In this document: positions 51,129 to 60,011 of the stretch, in pieces
Numbering within the stretch: position 1 is the first letter of the stretch
Layout of the letters: the number at the start of each line of letters is the position of its first letter
From: Luteimicrobium sp042670205
GTDB lineage: Bacteria; Actinomycetota; Actinomycetes; Actinomycetales; Cellulomonadaceae
Reading direction: 5' to 3'
DNA: 64,000 nucleotides
NCBI RefSeq assembly: GCF_042670205.1
Contig: NZ_JBHUWD010000006.1
Location: 84,705-148,704, forward strand
The notes under the pieces: model-generated
What the model saw: the letters and a program-made list of their open reading frames with translations, nothing else
Told to the model about the DNA's origin: nothing
The model's database searches: none
Translations under genes and position numbers: made by a program

Positions 51129-52094
51129 TCAGGCGCGGACGACCGTCACCGGGCACGGCGCGGCCTCGAGCACCTGGCGGCTCACGGAGCCCAGCACGAG
51201 CCGCTCGAAGCCGCCGAGCCCGCGCGCGCCGACCACGAGCCGCTCCGCGCCCTCGGCGACCCCGAGCAGGCCGGGGCTGGGCGGTGCGTGCACGACGACG
51301 GGCCGCACCCGGTCGGCGGGAAGGTCGAGGTGTGCGTCGGCGACCGTCTCGAGGAGCTTGGTGCGCGCCCACTGGTCGTAGTCGTCGATCGGCGGGATCC
51401 AGCCCCACGCCTCGGGCATGGGGGAGATCGTCGTGAGCTGCCAGCAGTAGACCGGCTGGAGGACGCCGTCCAGGCGCTCCGCGGCGGCCGCGCCCTCGCG
51501 CAGCGCGCCGATCGAGAGGTCCGAGCCGTCCACGCCGACGACGACGCGCGGGCGCTCGTCCGCCGGGCCCGTGCCGTCGTCCGGACCGTCGCCGCCGGCG
51601 CCGTGCGTCTCGGGCGGGGGCACGTCCGCGCCCTCGTGGGCGACGACCGTGACGGGCACGTGCGCGTGCTGGACGACCGAGCTCGACACCGAGCCCAGCA
51701 GGAACCGGCCGAACCGCCCGAGCCCGCTGCGCCCGACCACGACCATCTCGACGTCGAGCTCCTTGCCGAGCTCGAGCAGCACCTCGGCCGGCCACCCGTG
51801 GACCTGTCGCGCGGTGACGCGGTCCGGGTCGCCGACGACGTGCCCCGCGTCCCGGCTCCGCTGGACCGCCGCGTCGAGGAGCGACTGGACGTACGTCTGC
51901 TTGGCGGCGAACACCTCCTCGGCGCCGTCGGGGTGCACGCCCCGGGTGCCGTCGTCCCAGCTCTGCACCCACGAGTACACGGCGACGAGCGTGGTGTCCC
52001 GCCTCGCCGCCTCGCGCAACGCCCAGTCCAGCGCCAGGTCCGCCTGCGCCGACCCGTCGACCCCGACAATCAGCCCGCCCGTCTCAGCCCGCAT
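51129..52094 (-). CDS. Tandem universal stress protein
   Basis: 321 aa with two UspA domains. First ends VVGRSGLGRFGRFLLGSVSSSVVQHAHVPVTVV, second VVGARGLGGFERLVLGSVSRQVLEAAPCPVTVV; both keep the ATP-binding G-x2-G-x9-G-S pattern, and both start with VGVDGS. Actinobacterial tandem USPs are typically induced in hypoxia or stationary phase. Start ATG 52092-52094. Confidence 0.94.
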   Translation of the reverse strand: MRAETGGLIVGVDGSAQADLALDWALREAARRDTTLVAVYSWVQSWDDGTRGVHPDGAEEVFAAKQTYVQSLLDAAVQRSRDAGHVVGDPDRVTARQVHGWPAEVLLELGKELDVEMVVVGRSGLGRFGRFLLGSVSSSVVQHAHVPVTVVAHEGADVPPPETHGAGGDGPDDGTGPADERPRVVVGVDGSDLSIGALREGAAAAERLDGVLQPVYCWQLTTISPMPEAWGWIPPIDDYDQWARTKLLETVADAHLDLPADRVRPVVVHAPPSPGLLGVAEGAERLVVGARGLGGFERLVLGSVSRQVLEAAPCPVTVVRA

Positions 52095-52175
52095 GGGGGC
52101 TCACCCCTCGTCGTCGTCGTGTGACCGCGGGCACGGCCACGGGCCGGCCCGGCACTCCCATGCTGTCCCAGGGGC

Positions 52176-52195
52176 CGTCGTCGTGCACGACGACG
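52176..52195. repeat. 20-bp perfect palindrome between usp and clpC
   Basis: CGTCGTCGTGCACGACGACG without spacer, in the 269-bp gap of divergent usp and clpC genes. Could be an operator or a cruciform; function unknown. Confidence 0.6.
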
Positions 52196-52248
52196 CAGCG
52201 GGCGCCGGGTGCGTCGGCGGGCCGCGGGTGCCGGTTCCGCGGCCGCCA

Positions 52249-52265
52249 GTCCGCCAGTGGCGAAC
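52249..52265 (+). promoter_or_regulatory. ClgR-like operator upstream of clpC
   Basis: GTCCGCC-AGT-GGCGAAC, one mismatch from perfect symmetry and one from the core CGCynAnrGCGww that I recall for ClgR, the activator of clp genes in actinobacteria. It is 99 bp before the clpC ATG; a TAGAGT -10-like hexamer follows at 52305-52310. Confidence 0.4.
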
Positions 52266-52363
52266 ACGGGCAGATCCGCGGCGTGTAGCCCGTTGGACCC
52301 CACTAGAGTCGAAGCGGTCAGGCCTGTAGCGCGCAGGCACACGCCGCTCGTGAGGAGCAGCAC

Positions 52364-54931
52364 ATGTTCGAACGTTTCACCGACCGAGCCCGTCGGGTGG
52401 TCGTCCTCGCCCAAGAAGAGGCGCGGATGCTGAACCACAACTACATCGGGACCGAGCACATCCTGCTCGGGCTCATCCACGAAGGAGAGGGCGTCGCCGC
52501 CAAGGCGCTGGAGTCGCTCGACATCTCCCTCGACGGTGTGCGCGCCCAGGTCATCGAGATCATCGGGGAGGGCCAGCAGGCCCCGACGGGTCACATCCCG
52601 TTCACGCCGCGCGCCAAGAAGGTCCTCGAGCTGTCGCTGCGCGAGGCGCTGCAGCTCGGCCACAACTACATCGGCACCGAGCACATCCTGCTCGGCCTCA
52701 TCCGCGAGGGTGAGGGCGTCGCCGCCCAGGTGCTCACCAAGATGGGCGCCGACCTCAACCGCGTGCGCCAGCAGGTCATCCAGCTCCTGTCCGGCTACCA
52801 GGGCAAGGAGCCCGCAACCGCCGGCGGGCCGGCCGAGGGCCAGCCGTCCGGCTCGGCCGTGCTCGACCAGTTCGGGCGCAACCTCACCCAGGCCGCGCGC
52901 GACTCCAAGCTCGACCCGGTGATCGGGCGCGAGAAGGAGATCGAGCGGGTCATGCAGGTGCTGTCCCGCCGCACCAAGAACAACCCCGTCCTCATCGGCG
53001 AGCCCGGCGTCGGCAAGACCGCGATCGTCGAGGGCCTCGCCCAGGACATCGTCCGCGGCGACGTCCCGGAGACCCTCAAGGACAAGCAGCTCTACACGCT
53101 CGACCTCGGGGCCCTCGTGGCCGGCAGCCGCTACCGCGGCGACTTCGAGGAGCGCCTGAAGAAGGTCCTCAAGGAGATCCGCACGCGCGGCGACATCATC
53201 CTGTTCATCGACGAGATCCACACGCTCGTCGGTGCCGGTGCCGCCGAGGGCGCGATCGACGCGGCGAGCATCCTCAAGCCGATGCTGGCCCGCGGCGAGC
53301 TGCAGACCATCGGCGCGACGACGCTCGACGAGTACCGCAAGTACGTCGAGAAGGACCCGGCCCTGGAGCGCCGCTTCCAGCCGATCCAGGTCTCGGAGCC
53401 GTCGCTCCCGCACGCCATCGAGATCCTTCGCGGCCTGCGCGACCAGTACGAGGCGCACCACCGCGTGTCCATCACGGACGGCGCGCTCGTGGCCGCCGCG
53501 ACCCTCGCGGACCGCTACATCAACGACCGCTACCTCCCGGACAAGGCCATCGACCTCGTCGACGAGGCGGGCGCGCGCCTGCGCATCCGCCGCATGACGG
53601 CCCCGCCGGAGCTGCGCGACCTCGACGAGCAGATCGCCGGGGCGCGCCGCGACAAGGAGTCGGCGATCGACGAGCAGGACTTCGAGAAGGCCGCGCGCCT
53701 GCGCGACACCGAGAAGCAGCTCACGCAGCAGCGCCAGGACAAGGAGAAGGCCTGGAAGTCGGGCGACCTCGACGTCATCGCCGAGGTCGACGAGGAGCTC
53801 ATCGCCGAGGTGCTGGCCATGTCGACGGGCATCCCCGTCGTCCGGCTCACCGAGGAGGAGTCCAGCCGCCTGCTCCACATGGAGGACGAGCTGCACAAGC
53901 GGATCGTCGGCCAGGACATCGCCATCAAGGCCCTGTCGCAGGCCATCCGCCGCACGCGTGCCGGGCTCAAGGACCCGAAGCGCCCGGGTGGGTCGTTCAT
54001 CTTCGCCGGCCCGACCGGCGTCGGGAAGACCGAGCTCGCCAAGGCGCTCGCCGAGTTCCTGTTCGGGGACGAGGACGCGCTCATCCAGCTCGACATGTCC
54101 GAGTTCTCGGAGAAGCACACGGTCTCGCGGCTGTTCGGCTCGCCCCCCGGCTACGTCGGGTACGACGAGGGCGGTCAGCTCACCGAGAAGGTGCGGCGCA
54201 AGCCGTTCTCGGTCGTGCTGTTCGACGAGGTCGAGAAGGCGCACCCGGACATCTTCAACTCGCTCCTGCAGATCCTCGAGGACGGTCGCCTGACCGACTC
54301 GCAGGGCCGCGTGGTCGACTTCAAGAACACCGTGATCATCATGACCACCAACCTCGGCACGCGTGACATTGCCAAGGGCGTCCAGACCGGCTTCAACACC
54401 GGCAACGACACCACGACGAGCTACGAGCGCATGAAGGCCAAGGTCAACGAGGAGCTGAAGACGCACTTCCGTCCGGAGTTCCTCAACCGCGTCGACGACA
54501 CGATCGTGTTCCCGCAGCTCACGGCTGATGAGATCGTCGCCATCGTCGATCTTGAGATCGCCAAGCTCGACCGGCGTCTGCGCGACAAGGACATGGCGAT
54601 CGAGCTCTCGCCCGCCGCGAAGAGCCTGCTCGCCGAGAAGGGTTACGACCCGGTCCTCGGTGCGCGGCCGCTGCGTCGGGCGATCCAGCGGGACATCGAG
54701 GACGCGCTGTCCGAGAAGATCCTGTTCGGCGAGCTCACGTCGGGCCAGGTCGTCCTGGTCGACGCGGTCGGCGAGGGCATCCTCGGGGAGTTCACGTTCC
54801 GCGGGGTCCCGAAGTCCGAGCACGAGCAGGGCCCGATCTCGGTGGGGGCGGCGGCTGCGCTCGACGCGCCGACCGGCATCCACCCGCGCGACCTGCCGCC
54901 CACGGGCACGCTGAGCGCGACCGCGGACTGA
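52364..54931 (+). CDS. clpC: ClpC, AAA+ unfoldase of the Clp protease
   Basis: 855 aa. Two N-terminal Clp_N repeats (MLNHNYIGTEHILLGLI and LGHNYIGTEHILLGLI), D1 Walker A GEPGVGKT (212-219), central UVR/M region (LDEQIAGARRDKESAIDEQDFEKAARLRDTE), D2 Walker A GPTGVGKT (549-556), and the ClpP-binding and sensor-2 C-terminus (PVLGARPLRRAIQRDIED). Essential partner of ClpP1P2 in protein quality control. ATG 52364 with GAGGAG upstream. Confidence 0.98.
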   Translation: MFERFTDRARRVVVLAQEEARMLNHNYIGTEHILLGLIHEGEGVAAKALESLDISLDGVRAQVIEIIGEGQQAPTGHIPFTPRAKKVLELSLREALQLGHNYIGTEHILLGLIREGEGVAAQVLTKMGADLNRVRQQVIQLLSGYQGKEPATAGGPAEGQPSGSAVLDQFGRNLTQAARDSKLDPVIGREKEIERVMQVLSRRTKNNPVLIGEPGVGKTAIVEGLAQDIVRGDVPETLKDKQLYTLDLGALVAGSRYRGDFEERLKKVLKEIRTRGDIILFIDEIHTLVGAGAAEGAIDAASILKPMLARGELQTIGATTLDEYRKYVEKDPALERRFQPIQVSEPSLPHAIEILRGLRDQYEAHHRVSITDGALVAAATLADRYINDRYLPDKAIDLVDEAGARLRIRRMTAPPELRDLDEQIAGARRDKESAIDEQDFEKAARLRDTEKQLTQQRQDKEKAWKSGDLDVIAEVDEELIAEVLAMSTGIPVVRLTEEESSRLLHMEDELHKRIVGQDIAIKALSQAIRRTRAGLKDPKRPGGSFIFAGPTGVGKTELAKALAEFLFGDEDALIQLDMSEFSEKHTVSRLFGSPPGYVGYDEGGQLTEKVRRKPFSVVLFDEVEKAHPDIFNSLLQILEDGRLTDSQGRVVDFKNTVIIMTTNLGTRDIAKGVQTGFNTGNDTTTSYERMKAKVNEELKTHFRPEFLNRVDDTIVFPQLTADEIVAIVDLEIAKLDRRLRDKDMAIELSPAAKSLLAEKGYDPVLGARPLRRAIQRDIEDALSEKILFGELTSGQVVLVDAVGEGILGEFTFRGVPKSEHEQGPISVGAAAALDAPTGIHPRDLPPTGTLSATAD

Positions 54932-54977
54932 CGCGACGTCGTCGGGCGCGCGCTGCCCGGCGGTCACCGCACACGAC

Positions 54978-55020
54978 AGGGCCCCGGCCCCGCCTCTCCG
55001 GAGGCGGGACCGGGGCCCTT
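54978..55020 (+). terminator. Terminator after clpC
   Basis: AGGGCCCCGG pairs with CCGGGGCCCT, with an inner GCCTC/GAGGC stem, followed by TCTCG. It lies 47 bp past the clpC stop. Confidence 0.85.
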
Positions 55021-55054
55021 CTCGCGCCCCCACAGCCCGCCACCCCGGGTGGGT

Positions 55055-55096
55055 TGTCAGAAGCTCACGGCACTGGGCTGCCGTGAGCTTCTGACA
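55055..55096. repeat. 42-bp palindromic repeat, copy 3
   Basis: Arms TGTCAGAAGCTCACGGCA and TGCCGTGAGCTTCTGACA are perfectly complementary over 18 bp; loop CTGGGC. Same length and arm ends as the two copies at 39.8 kb, 15 kb away. Located between clpC and the ABC operon. Of the 323 bp between these genes, the rest holds the clpC terminator and operators. Confidence 0.9.
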
Positions 55097-55151
55097 GGTC
55101 GGCGGGCGGGCGCCCGGATGACAGCCATGTCACGATCTGGTCACCACCGTG

Positions 55152-55166
55152 TGAAAGGACTTTTCA
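55152..55166 (+). promoter_or_regulatory. RpiR/MurR-type palindrome upstream of the murein-sugar operon
   Basis: TGAAA-GGACT-TTTCA, a perfect 5-5-5 palindrome of the form seen for RpiR/MurR-family sites, 89 bp before the binding-protein ATG. The operon ends with an RpiR-type regulator gene. Confidence 0.55.
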
Positions 55167-55182
55167 TCTGAGCCTCCATGTA

Positions 55183-55197
55183 TGAGAGTTGCTCTCA
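55183..55197 (+). promoter_or_regulatory. Second palindrome upstream of the murein-sugar operon
   Basis: TGAGAG-TTG-CTCTCA, perfect 6-3-6 palindrome 58 bp before the binding-protein ATG. Different half-site from the one at 55152, so possibly a second regulator. Confidence 0.5.
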
Positions 55198-55254
55198 GAC
55201 GCGGAGGGGGCGTCCCAGCAACGAGGCTGAACACGACACGGACGAGGAGCTCTC

Positions 55255-56544
55255 ATGAGGAGATCGAAGTTCTACCCGATCGCCGCTGCGGCGACGGTTC
55301 TGACGCTCACCCTGGCCGCCTGCTCGGGCGGTGGCGACGACGACTCGGGCTCGGGCAAGGGCAAGACGCTCGACGTCTGGATCATGAAGGGGACGAACCC
55401 GGACTCGGAGCCCTTCTTCGCGGACGTCGCCAAGGCGTTCAAGGCGGAGACGGGTGCGACCCTCAAGGTCGAGTACGTCGAGTGGGCCGACGCCCACGAC
55501 CGGTTCGTCACCGCGATCGCGGGCGGCACCACCCCGGACGTCGCGGAGACGGGCACCACGTGGACCCCCGAGTTCGCGGACGCCGGCGCGCTCGCGCCGA
55601 TCGACGACTACGTCAAGAAGGACGACCTGGGCGACGACCTCGTCAAGGGTCTCGTCGAGGCGGGCACGTACGACGACAAGCTCTACGGGATGCCGTGGTA
55701 CGCGGGCGTGCGCTCGCTGGTCTACCGCAGCGACCTGTTCGACAAGCTGGGCCTCAAGGCGCCGACCACGTGGGCGGAGCTCCAGGCGGACGCTCAGGCC
55801 ATCAAGAAGGCCAACCCGAAGATGCTGGGCGTCGCGGTCCCCGGTGACGCCGAGTTCACCGTGTACCCCTGGGTCTGGGGTGCGGGCGGCGAGGTCGCCA
55901 CGCAGTCCGGCGGCCAGTGGACGTCGGGTCTCGACAGCGCCGAGTCGCGCAAGGGCATCTCCTTCTGGACCGGCCTCGCGACGCAGGACAAGCTCTCCTC
56001 CGCGGGCGCGACGACGTGGAAGGAGACCGACGTCCTCGACGCGTTCGCGAACGGCGACGTCGGCATGGCGGTCATGGGGTCGTGGACCCCGGCGGCCATC
56101 ACCGAGAAGAACCCCGAGATGAAGGGCAAGTTCGCGGCCGTCCCGATCCCGGGCGAGACCGGCGGCATCGCGCCGTCCGTGCTCGGCGGCTCGCACCTGA
56201 GCATGTTCAACACGGCCAAGGACAAGGACCTGGCCTGGGACTTCATCAAGCTCATGACGACCGGCAAGTACGCCCAGCAGTGGGCGGACGACACGGGCTA
56301 CTTCCCGGGCCAGACGTCGCTCCTCGACAAGGCCGTCAAGAGCACCGACCCGCTGGTCGCGCCGTTCGCGAAGCAGTTCGTCGACGGCGGCGCCTCCGTC
56401 CCGGTGTCCCCGAACTTCGGGGCCGTCCAGGCGAAGAAGACGACGAGCGTCATGATGCAGTCCATCCTGTCCGGCAAGTCGAGCGTCGACGACGCCACGA
56501 CCGCGGCCGCGCAGGAGATGACCTCGCTGCTCAACGGGAAGTGA
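55255..56544 (+). CDS. ABC transporter sugar-binding lipoprotein
   Basis: 429 aa. Lipoprotein signal with lipobox LTLAAC (Cys23). Family-1 extracellular sugar-binding protein: TLDVWIMKGTNPDSEPFFADVAKAFKAETGATLKVEYVEWADAHDRFVTAIAGGTTPDVAETGTTW, and a C-terminal KSSVDDATTAAAQEMTSLLNGK helix. Captures the substrate outside the membrane. First gene of the operon with permeases, NagZ, AnmK, kinase, MurQ and MurR, so GlcNAc-MurNAc or anhydro-muropeptide sugars are the likely ligands. ATG 55255 with AGGAG upstream. Confidence 0.93.
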   Translation: MRRSKFYPIAAAATVLTLTLAACSGGGDDDSGSGKGKTLDVWIMKGTNPDSEPFFADVAKAFKAETGATLKVEYVEWADAHDRFVTAIAGGTTPDVAETGTTWTPEFADAGALAPIDDYVKKDDLGDDLVKGLVEAGTYDDKLYGMPWYAGVRSLVYRSDLFDKLGLKAPTTWAELQADAQAIKKANPKMLGVAVPGDAEFTVYPWVWGAGGEVATQSGGQWTSGLDSAESRKGISFWTGLATQDKLSSAGATTWKETDVLDAFANGDVGMAVMGSWTPAAITEKNPEMKGKFAAVPIPGETGGIAPSVLGGSHLSMFNTAKDKDLAWDFIKLMTTGKYAQQWADDTGYFPGQTSLLDKAVKSTDPLVAPFAKQFVDGGASVPVSPNFGAVQAKKTTSVMMQSILSGKSSVDDATTAAAQEMTSLLNGK

Positions 56545-56548
56545 CCCG

Positions 56549-57541
56549 GTGGCGGTGACGTACCCGACCCCGACCGGGGCGGCCTCCGAAGGTTCTTCAG
56601 GGGTCGCCCCGGGCGGGGGGCCGCAGGCGGCGCGGGGCCCGAGCCGGCGGGGGATCGCGCGGATCCGGCCGTGGCTGCTGCTCGCGCCGGCGCTGGTCAT
56701 CCTCGGGGTGCTGCTCCTGTGGCCCCTCGTGCGGATGGCGATGTTCTCGCTGCAGGACTACGGCCTGCGCGAGATCGTCTCCGGGACCACGAACTGGATC
56801 GGGTTCGCGAACTTCACGGAGATCCTGACCTCGCACGACCTGTGGGCCGTCGTCCTGCCGAACACGGTGGGCTTCGCGGTCCTGTCGGTCGCGGGGACCG
56901 TCGTGTTCGGGACGCTCGTGGCGCTGCTGCTGCAGTCGCTGAGCCCCCGGACCCGCGGGTTCGTGACGGGCGCCATCATGGCGGCGTGGGCGATGCCCGC
57001 GGTCACGGGCACGTACGTGTGGGTGTGGATCTTCGACGCGGACCACGGCGTCTTCAACCAGGTGCTCACGTCGCTGGGGATCATCGACCAGCCCGTGAAC
57101 TGGTTCACGGACCGCTGGTCGTTCTACGCGATCGTCCTGCTCAACGTGATCCATCACGGCTTCCCGTTCGTGGCCGTCACCGTGCTCGCGGGCCTGCTGG
57201 GGGTGCCGCGCGAGATCCACGAGGCCGCCGAGGTCGACGGCGCGGGTGCGTTCCGCCGCTTCTTCCAGATCACGTTCCCGCAGCTCCGGCAGGTGTTCGC
57301 CGTCGTGATCATCCTGTCGACGATCTGGGACTTCAAGGTCTTCGCGCAGGTGTACCTCATGCCGGGCGGCGCGGGCTCGAACCGCGACGTCCTCAACCTG
57401 GGCGTGTGGTCGTACGTCGAGTCGTTCGGGCAGAACCGGTACGGCTTCGGGTCTGCGATCGCCGTCCTGCTCACGCTGCTGCTGCTGGTCATCACCGCCG
57501 TGTACGTGCGGACGATCCTGCGAGAGGAGAAGGAACTGTGA
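56549..57541 (+). CDS. ABC sugar permease (MalF/UgpA type)
   Basis: 330 aa, six membrane helices after a Gly/Pro/Arg-rich cytoplasmic N-terminus; P1 helix LLLAPALVILGVLLLWPLVRM. EAA loop: REIHEAAEVDGAGAFRRFFQITFPQLRQV, the ATPase docking site. GTG 56549, 5 bp after the binding-protein gene, and GTGA overlap with the second permease. Confidence 0.94.
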   Translation: MAVTYPTPTGAASEGSSGVAPGGGPQAARGPSRRGIARIRPWLLLAPALVILGVLLLWPLVRMAMFSLQDYGLREIVSGTTNWIGFANFTEILTSHDLWAVVLPNTVGFAVLSVAGTVVFGTLVALLLQSLSPRTRGFVTGAIMAAWAMPAVTGTYVWVWIFDADHGVFNQVLTSLGIIDQPVNWFTDRWSFYAIVLLNVIHHGFPFVAVTVLAGLLGVPREIHEAAEVDGAGAFRRFFQITFPQLRQVFAVVIILSTIWDFKVFAQVYLMPGGAGSNRDVLNLGVWSYVESFGQNRYGFGSAIAVLLTLLLLVITAVYVRTILREEKEL

Positions 57542-58368
57542 GGCGCACCTCCGCGGGGGTCAAGGCGGGCAAGGCGGTCCTGGTCGTCCTGCTCCTGGTC
57601 TTCACGCTCTTCCCGACGTACTGGATGCTCGTCAGCGCGTTCGACGACCGCGCCGGGCAGGGCGGCGCGACCCTGCTGCCGCGCGAGTTCACCTTCAGCA
57701 ACTTCTCGTACGTCCTGACCGACGGGGGGTTCGGGACGTTCCTGCGCAACTCGGTGGTCGTGGCGCTCGCGACCGTCGTGGTTTCGGGGGTCGTCGCGCT
57801 CCTCGCGTCCGTCGCGGTAGCGCGCTTCCGGTTCAAGTTCCGCACGCAGATGCTCATGCTCATCCTCGTCGTGCAGATGGTGCCGCTCGAGGCGCTCGTG
57901 ATCCCGCTGTTCGTGCAGATCCGGGACCTGCAGCTCCTCGGGACGCTCACCGGCCTGGTGATCGTCTACGTGTCGCTCGCGCTGCCGTTCGGCATCTGGA
58001 TGCTGCGCGGGTTCGTGGCCGCGGTGCCCGTCGAGCTGGAGGAGGCTGCGTACCTCGACGGCGCGAGCTGGGGCCGGATGTTCCGGTCCGTGCTCCTGCC
58101 GCTCGTGGCGCCCGGGCTCGTCGCGACCAGCATCTTCAGCTTCATCACGGCCTGGAACGAGTTCATCTTCGCGATGACGCTCCTGGGCGGGGAGGCCGAC
58201 AAGTACACGGTCGCGATCGGCCTCAAGTCGTTCTTCCAGCAGAACTCGAACGACTGGGGCTCGATCATGGCGGGCTCCACGATCATCACCGTTCCCGTCA
58301 TGGTGTTCTTCATCCTCGTCCAGAAGCGGCTGTCCGCGGGGCTCGTCGCGGGGGCGGTCAAGGGATGA
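57538..58368 (+). CDS. ABC sugar permease (MalG/UgpE type)
   Basis: 276 aa, six membrane helices: AVLVVLLLVFTLFPTYWMLVSAF first; EAA loop VELEEAAYLDGASWGRMFRSVLLPLVAPG. Heterodimer with the preceding permease. GTG 57538 fixed by GTGA overlap and the AGGAGAAGGA site. No ATP-binding subunit in the operon, so a shared MsiK/UgpC-type ATPase elsewhere is required. Confidence 0.94.
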   Translation: MRRTSAGVKAGKAVLVVLLLVFTLFPTYWMLVSAFDDRAGQGGATLLPREFTFSNFSYVLTDGGFGTFLRNSVVVALATVVVSGVVALLASVAVARFRFKFRTQMLMLILVVQMVPLEALVIPLFVQIRDLQLLGTLTGLVIVYVSLALPFGIWMLRGFVAAVPVELEEAAYLDGASWGRMFRSVLLPLVAPGLVATSIFSFITAWNEFIFAMTLLGGEADKYTVAIGLKSFFQQNSNDWGSIMAGSTIITVPVMVFFILVQKRLSAGLVAGAVKG

Positions 58369-60011
58369 GCGGCGACGTGGCGCCCGTCGTCAGCGAAGAA
58401 CCGGGCACCACCGGCTCGACCGACCCCGAGCTGGACCGGCTCGCGGCGAGCGTGCTGCTGCCCGGGTTCGTGGGACGCAGCGTGCCGGGCTGGCTGGCGC
58501 GCGCTCTCGACGGCGGCCTGGCAGGCGTCGTCCTGTTCGCGCAGAACCTCGACCCGGACGATCCGGCGCAGGCCGAGCGGCTCGGGGCGGAGCTCCGGGC
58601 GCACGCCGACGCGCCGGTCGTCGCGGTCGACGAGGAGGGCGGGGTCGTGACCCGGCTGGAGTCGGCGCACGGCTCGACCCTCCCGTCGCCCGCCCAGCTC
58701 GGCCTCGTCGACGACGTCGCGCTCACCGAGGCCGTCGGGCGCGCCCTGGGGGAGCGCGTCCGGGCGGCCGGGGGGACGCTCGTCCTCGCGCCCGACGCCG
58801 ACGTCGCCTCCGACCCGCGCAACCCCGTGATCGGGCCGCGCTCGTTCGGTGCCGACCCCTCGCTGGTCGCGCGGCACGTCGCGGCGTCCGTCCGCGGGAT
58901 CCAGTCCGCCGGGATCGGGGCGTGCGCGAAGCACTGGCCCGGGCACGGAGCCACGGCGGTCGACTCGCACCTCGAGCTGCCGTCGGTGCCCCGTGCGGTG
59001 CTCGACGCCGGGCACGACGTCCCGTTCCGGGCCGCCGTGGACGCGGGGGTCGCGGCCGTCATGACGGCGCACGTCGTCGTGCCCGAGGCCGGCGAGGCGC
59101 CGGCCACCGTGAACCCCACCCTGATCGGCGAGCTGCGCGCGCTCGGCTTCGACGGTCCCGTCGTGACCGACGCGATCGACATGGCCGCGATCCGCGCCAC
59201 CTACGGGACGCCCGCCGGCGCCGTCGCGGCGCTGCGCGCCGGTGTCGACCTCGTGTGCCTCGGCAACCCGGGCTTCGCGCCCGCCCTCTCGACCACCGAA
59301 GGCCCCGACGGAACCCCCGGCTCCGTCGGCACCTACGACGACGAAGCGCTCTACCTGGCGGTACGCAGCGCCGTCGTCGATGCTGTCCGGGAGGGCAACC
59401 TCGACCGCGACCGGCTGGAGCAGGCGTCGCTGCGTGTCGCGACGCTGCGCGTCTCCGGGAACGGCGGTCCGACGGCGGCGGGCGCTGCGAAGCCCGCCGC
59501 CGCCGGGCCGGTACCCGGTCGGTCCACCGACGACGACCGGCCTGAGCCGGTCCTCGACCTCGACCAGGCCGCCGTCCGCGTCGCCGCGGCAGCCCTGGCC
59601 CGGACGCTCCCGGCGCGCCCGGCGCCGTTCGGCTCGGTGCGCGACGCGCGCGCCGCTGCCACCGCGGCGGTGGCGTCGCGGGCGCACCCCGTGGTGCCCG
59701 CGCTCGAGCAGCACGTCACGCCGGGCGCGACCGGCGTCGCCGTCGTGGTCGACCGCCTCGCCGACCGCAAGCAGCGCGCGGCCGTGCAGTGGCTGCGCGA
59801 GCAGGGCCGGCTGGCGCTCGTCGTCGACGTCGGGGCTCCCGACGCGCACGTGCCCGGGTCCGTCGCGCGGGCGGGCGTGCCGCGCGTCCCGCTCGGCGCG
59901 GACTCCCGGTTCTCGGTGCGCGTCCTCGACCGGGTGCTCGCCGGCCTCGACGCCGACGGCGCGACCCCCGCCGCCGCCGGCCACGCCTCCCTCCCCGGGG
60001 CGCGGCGATGA
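58365..60011 (+). CDS. nagZ: Beta-N-acetylglucosaminidase NagZ (GH3)
   Basis: 548 aa. NagZ motif KHWPGHGATAVDSH (189-202), whose Asp200-His202 dyad is the acid/base, and nucleophile Asp269 in VVTDAIDM. Cleaves GlcNAc from GlcNAc-(anhydro)MurNAc and muropeptides. No signal peptide, so acts in the cytoplasm on imported fragments. The C-terminal domain (about 385-548) resembles the second alpha/beta domain of two-domain Gram-positive NagZ. ATGA overlap with the permease gene and with anmK. Confidence 0.95.
   Translation: MSGDVAPVVSEEPGTTGSTDPELDRLAASVLLPGFVGRSVPGWLARALDGGLAGVVLFAQNLDPDDPAQAERLGAELRAHADAPVVAVDEEGGVVTRLESAHGSTLPSPAQLGLVDDVALTEAVGRALGERVRAAGGTLVLAPDADVASDPRNPVIGPRSFGADPSLVARHVAASVRGIQSAGIGACAKHWPGHGATAVDSHLELPSVPRAVLDAGHDVPFRAAVDAGVAAVMTAHVVVPEAGEAPATVNPTLIGELRALGFDGPVVTDAIDMAAIRATYGTPAGAVAALRAGVDLVCLGNPGFAPALSTTEGPDGTPGSVGTYDDEALYLAVRSAVVDAVREGNLDRDRLEQASLRVATLRVSGNGGPTAAGAAKPAAAGPVPGRSTDDDRPEPVLDLDQAAVRVAAAALARTLPARPAPFGSVRDARAAATAAVASRAHPVVPALEQHVTPGATGVAVVVDRLADRKQRAAVQWLREQGRLALVVDVGAPDAHVPGSVARAGVPRVPLGADSRFSVRVLDRVLAGLDADGATPAAAGHASLPGARR

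Noticed and set aside
52070..55033. 987-codon open frame antisense to clpC
   Set aside because: Shadow of the conserved ClpC frame.
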